Source of the DNA: JASFRI01 sp050115015 | Lineage (GTDB): Bacteria > Acidobacteriota > Polarisedimenticolia > CBDVAL01 | Assembly (NCBI GenBank): GCA_050115015.1 | Contig: JASFRI010000207.1 | Span: 1 to 7,356 of the forward strand | Direction: 5' to 3' | DNA: 7,356 nucleotides | Shown here: positions 6,113 to 7,356 of the stretch, piece after piece | Layout of the letters: the number at the start of each line of letters is the position of its first letter | Numbering within the stretch: position 1 is the stretch's first letter | Notes under the pieces: model-generated | What the model was told of the DNA's origin: nothing | Seen by the model: only the letters and a program-made list of their open reading frames with translations | The model's database searches: none | Position numbers and translations under genes: made by a program

Positions 6113-7057
6113 CTACTCCCGCCAGCCCCGCGCCGCCGCCAGGAGGGAGCGCCCCGGCCGTCCGGCGAGGGACAGCATCCAGAGGAGCGCCGTGCGCGCG
6201 GCGGGGCGGCGGCCCAGGCTCGCCGCCAGCAGCCGCCGGGCCCCGGCCACGTCCCCGGCCCGGTAGCGGTCGTGGCCCAGCCCCGCCTCGAACCCCGCGA
6301 GCCGCCGGTCCAGGACCGCAAGCGACGCGGCCGCCGGCCCCTCCTCCCGGACCACCTGCTCCCGGAGGCGCCGGAAGACCCGGACGTGGTCCTCGCGGAG
6401 GCGCTTCAGGTCGGTGCCGGCGGCGCCGGGGCGCAGGAGGCGGCGGACCAGCGGCTCCGCCACCCGGACGAACTCGAAGCGCCGCGCCGCCCGCAGCCAG
6501 ACGTCGTAGTCCACCGCGACGACGAGGTCGTCGGCGAAGGAGAGCCCCGCGTCCCGGAAGGCCTCGCGGCGGAAGGTGACGGCGGAGGGAAGAACGAAGC
6601 ACTGCGCCAGCAGCGCCTCGAAGACCCGCCCGGAGGCCGCGAAGGGCTTGTCCGCCAGGAACGTCCCCACCTCGGAGCTGTCGGGCCGGACGAGGATGAG
6701 GTCCGTGTAGGCGACGGCGGCCTTCGGCGCGGCCTCCAGCGCGGCCACCGATCGGGCGGTCTTGCCGGGAAGCCACTCGTCGTCGTCGTGGAGGATCGCG
6801 ACGAGCTCGCCCCGCGCCGCCTCGACCCCGGCGTTCGTCGCCGCCGCCTGGCCGCGGTGGGGGAGCCGGAGCAGGCGCACGTCGTCGCCGAACCCGGCGG
6901 CGATCGCCGCGGTGCCGTCGGTGGAGCCGTCGTCGGCGACGATCACCTCGCCCACCGCCGGGCGCTCCGCCAGGGCGCTGCGGATCGCGCGCTCGAGGGT
7001 CGCCTCGGCGTTCCAGGCCGTGATCACGGCGCTGACCCGGGGGGCAGGCATCAGCAT
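6113..7057 (-). CDS. Family 2 (GT-A fold) glycosyltransferase
   Basis: It transfers a sugar from a nucleotide-activated donor to an acceptor, probably at the inner membrane face in polysaccharide or glycan assembly; donor and acceptor cannot be read from sequence. Taking ATG 7055-7057 the product is 314 residues (312 from the ATG at 7049-7051, which has better spacing from the weak GGGG SD). The GT-A core is clear. Val-Ser-Ala-Val-Ile-Thr-Ala-Trp-Asn at 8-16 is the first strand. Asp-Asp-Gly-Ser at 42-45 binds nucleotide. Asp-Asp-Asp at 91-93, after Ile-Leu-His, is the DXD metal site. Asp-Tyr-Asp-Val-Trp-Leu-Arg-Ala at 183-190 holds the probable catalytic Asp. A C-terminal helical stretch near 257-287 resembles one tetratricopeptide unit. 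There is no transmembrane segment apart from a mildly hydrophobic region near 289-308. The frame is open upstream to 7297, but that part is Arg/Pro/Gly-rich and not family-like. Confidence 0.86.
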   Translation of the reverse strand: MLMPAPRVSAVITAWNAEATLERAIRSALAERPAVGEVIVADDGSTDGTAAIAAGFGDDVRLLRLPHRGQAAATNAGVEAARGELVAILHDDDEWLPGKTARSVAALEAAPKAAVAYTDLILVRPDSSEVGTFLADKPFAASGRVFEALLAQCFVLPSAVTFRREAFRDAGLSFADDLVVAVDYDVWLRAARRFEFVRVAEPLVRRLLRPGAAGTDLKRLREDHVRVFRRLREQVVREEGPAAASLAVLDRRLAGFEAGLGHDRYRAGDVAGARRLLAASLGRRPAARTALLWMLSLAGRPGRSLLAAARGWRE

Positions 7058-7180
7058 GCCCCGCCGGCGGCCGGGGCGCGGGAAGCGTGACTCAGCATCA
7101 TCGGCGACGAGACGGACATCTCCCTGGGGTGTGCTGCCGGGTCGAGGACTCTCCCGGTCGGGGTCGGCGACGGCCGGCCG

Positions 7181-7220
7181 CGGGACCCCGGCCGGAGGGA
7201 GTATATCCCGGGACCCCGGC
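7181..7220. repeat. 12-bp direct repeat flanking the TATACT element
   Basis: CGGGACCCCGGC occurs at 7181-7192 and again, identically, at 7209-7220, a 28-bp period. The two copies bracket the A/T-rich -10-like element at 7200-7206. The unit is partly palindromic (GGGACCCC), which fits a repressor or activator site, but such words arise easily in GC-rich DNA. Confidence 0.4.
7200..7205 (-). promoter_or_regulatory. Candidate -10 element (TATACT) for the glycosyltransferase gene
   Basis: TATACT on the minus strand matches TATAAT at 5 of 6. It lies about 143 bp upstream of the glycosyltransferase ATG. No good -35 is seen at 16-18 bp, and the extended -10 position is GG rather than TG. On the plus strand the same island reads TATATC (7202-7207), so it could also serve the divergent gene at 7281. 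The 7058-7280 gap is otherwise gene-free as far as I can see. Confidence 0.4.
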
Positions 7221-7280
7221 GTCCCGCCGGCGGAGCCTCGAGGGCACTCCAGGAGCTCGGACCGTGGAGGAGCGCTTCGC

Positions 7281-7356
7281 GTGGATCTCCTCCGCAACCT
7301 CCACGTCGCTCTCCTCCCGGACGGTCTTCGCCACCGGGTCGTGCCGTCCCGGGACC
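7281..7356 (+). CDS. Probable 5' end of a divergent gene (3' truncated), function unknown
   Basis: A GTG at 7281 is preceded by a strong SD, GGAGGAG (7266-7272), with 8 nt spacing, and opens a frame that runs off the window (25 codons). The encoded start is Met-Asp-Leu-Leu-Arg-Asn-Leu-His-Val-Ala-Leu-Leu-Pro-Asp-Gly-Leu, an amphipathic leucine-rich N-terminus. G+C by codon position is roughly high-low-high, as expected for coding DNA here. The same phase also fits a minus-strand frame (GTG at 7332-7334, 78 codons to 7098), which is rich in Glu/Lys/Val at first but then degenerates into Arg/Pro/Gly. I prefer the plus-strand reading because of the ribosome binding site. The product is not recognised. 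Confidence 0.4.
   Translation, partial: MDLLRNLHVALLPDGLRHRVVPSRD

Noticed and set aside
5325..7090. Plus-strand open frames of 313 and 367 codons opposite galK and the glycosyltransferase
   Set aside because: These are shadows of recognised minus-strand genes, with Arg/Gly/Pro/Ala-dominated translations.
7051..7119. Possible 22-residue leader peptide whose TGA overlaps the second glycosyltransferase ATG (TGATG)
   Set aside because: The AGGGAG before its ATG has no spacing, and the codon-position pattern does not support coding. The overlap is suggestive of translational coupling but too easily produced by chance.
7346..7355. Perfect palindrome GTCCCGGGAC at the window end
   Set aside because: A single 10-bp GC palindrome is expected by chance at this composition and has no partner or context.

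Overview
The window is chromosomal DNA from a very GC-rich bacterium (above 70% G+C by eye, with strong G/C preference at third codon positions). Start codons are mixed: two genes begin with TTG, one with GTG, and the rest with ATG, mostly behind purine-rich Shine-Dalgarno (SD) sequences. Lysyl-tRNA synthetase is of class I (the archaeal type, found in only some bacterial lineages), which narrows the possible hosts but does not name one. An uncultivated high-GC lineage is plausible. The sequence alone cannot settle the phylum.

Layout. (1) 3-755, plus: the C-terminal 250 residues of a DUF4091 / GH123-like putative glycoside hydrolase, cut by the window edge. (2) 756-951: intergenic, with a weak hairpin plus T-run and an extended -10 promoter (TGCTATACT). 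(3) 952-2400, plus: holA, DNA polymerase III delta subunit, GTG start, unusually long because of extra sequence in its N-terminal half. (4) 2448-3110, plus: a secreted protein of unknown function, with a likely promoter inside the end of holA. (5) 3118-4686, minus: class I lysyl-tRNA synthetase, TTG start, ending 7 bp from the convergent secreted-protein gene and carrying its own TTGACA-17-TACCAT promoter. (6) 4767-5939, minus: a galactokinase-family GHMP kinase, TTG start, with substitutions at two conserved sugar-contact positions. (7) 6113-7057, minus: a family 2 glycosyltransferase. (8) 7058-7280: intergenic, with a TATACT element flanked by a 12-bp direct repeat. (9) 7281-7356, plus: the probable 5' end of a divergent gene, running off the window.

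The genes do not form one pathway. HolA (clamp loading) and LysRS (translation) are housekeeping. The hydrolase fragment, sugar kinase and glycosyltransferase share a loose carbohydrate theme but sit in separate transcription units, with no galT or galE beside galK. I found no transposase, integrase, CRISPR array, RNA gene, toxin-antitoxin pair or recognisable defence cassette. I see no convincing new multi-gene system. The points most worth a second look are the enlarged HolA, the altered kinase active site, the uncharacterised secreted protein and the regulatory region around 7181-7280.
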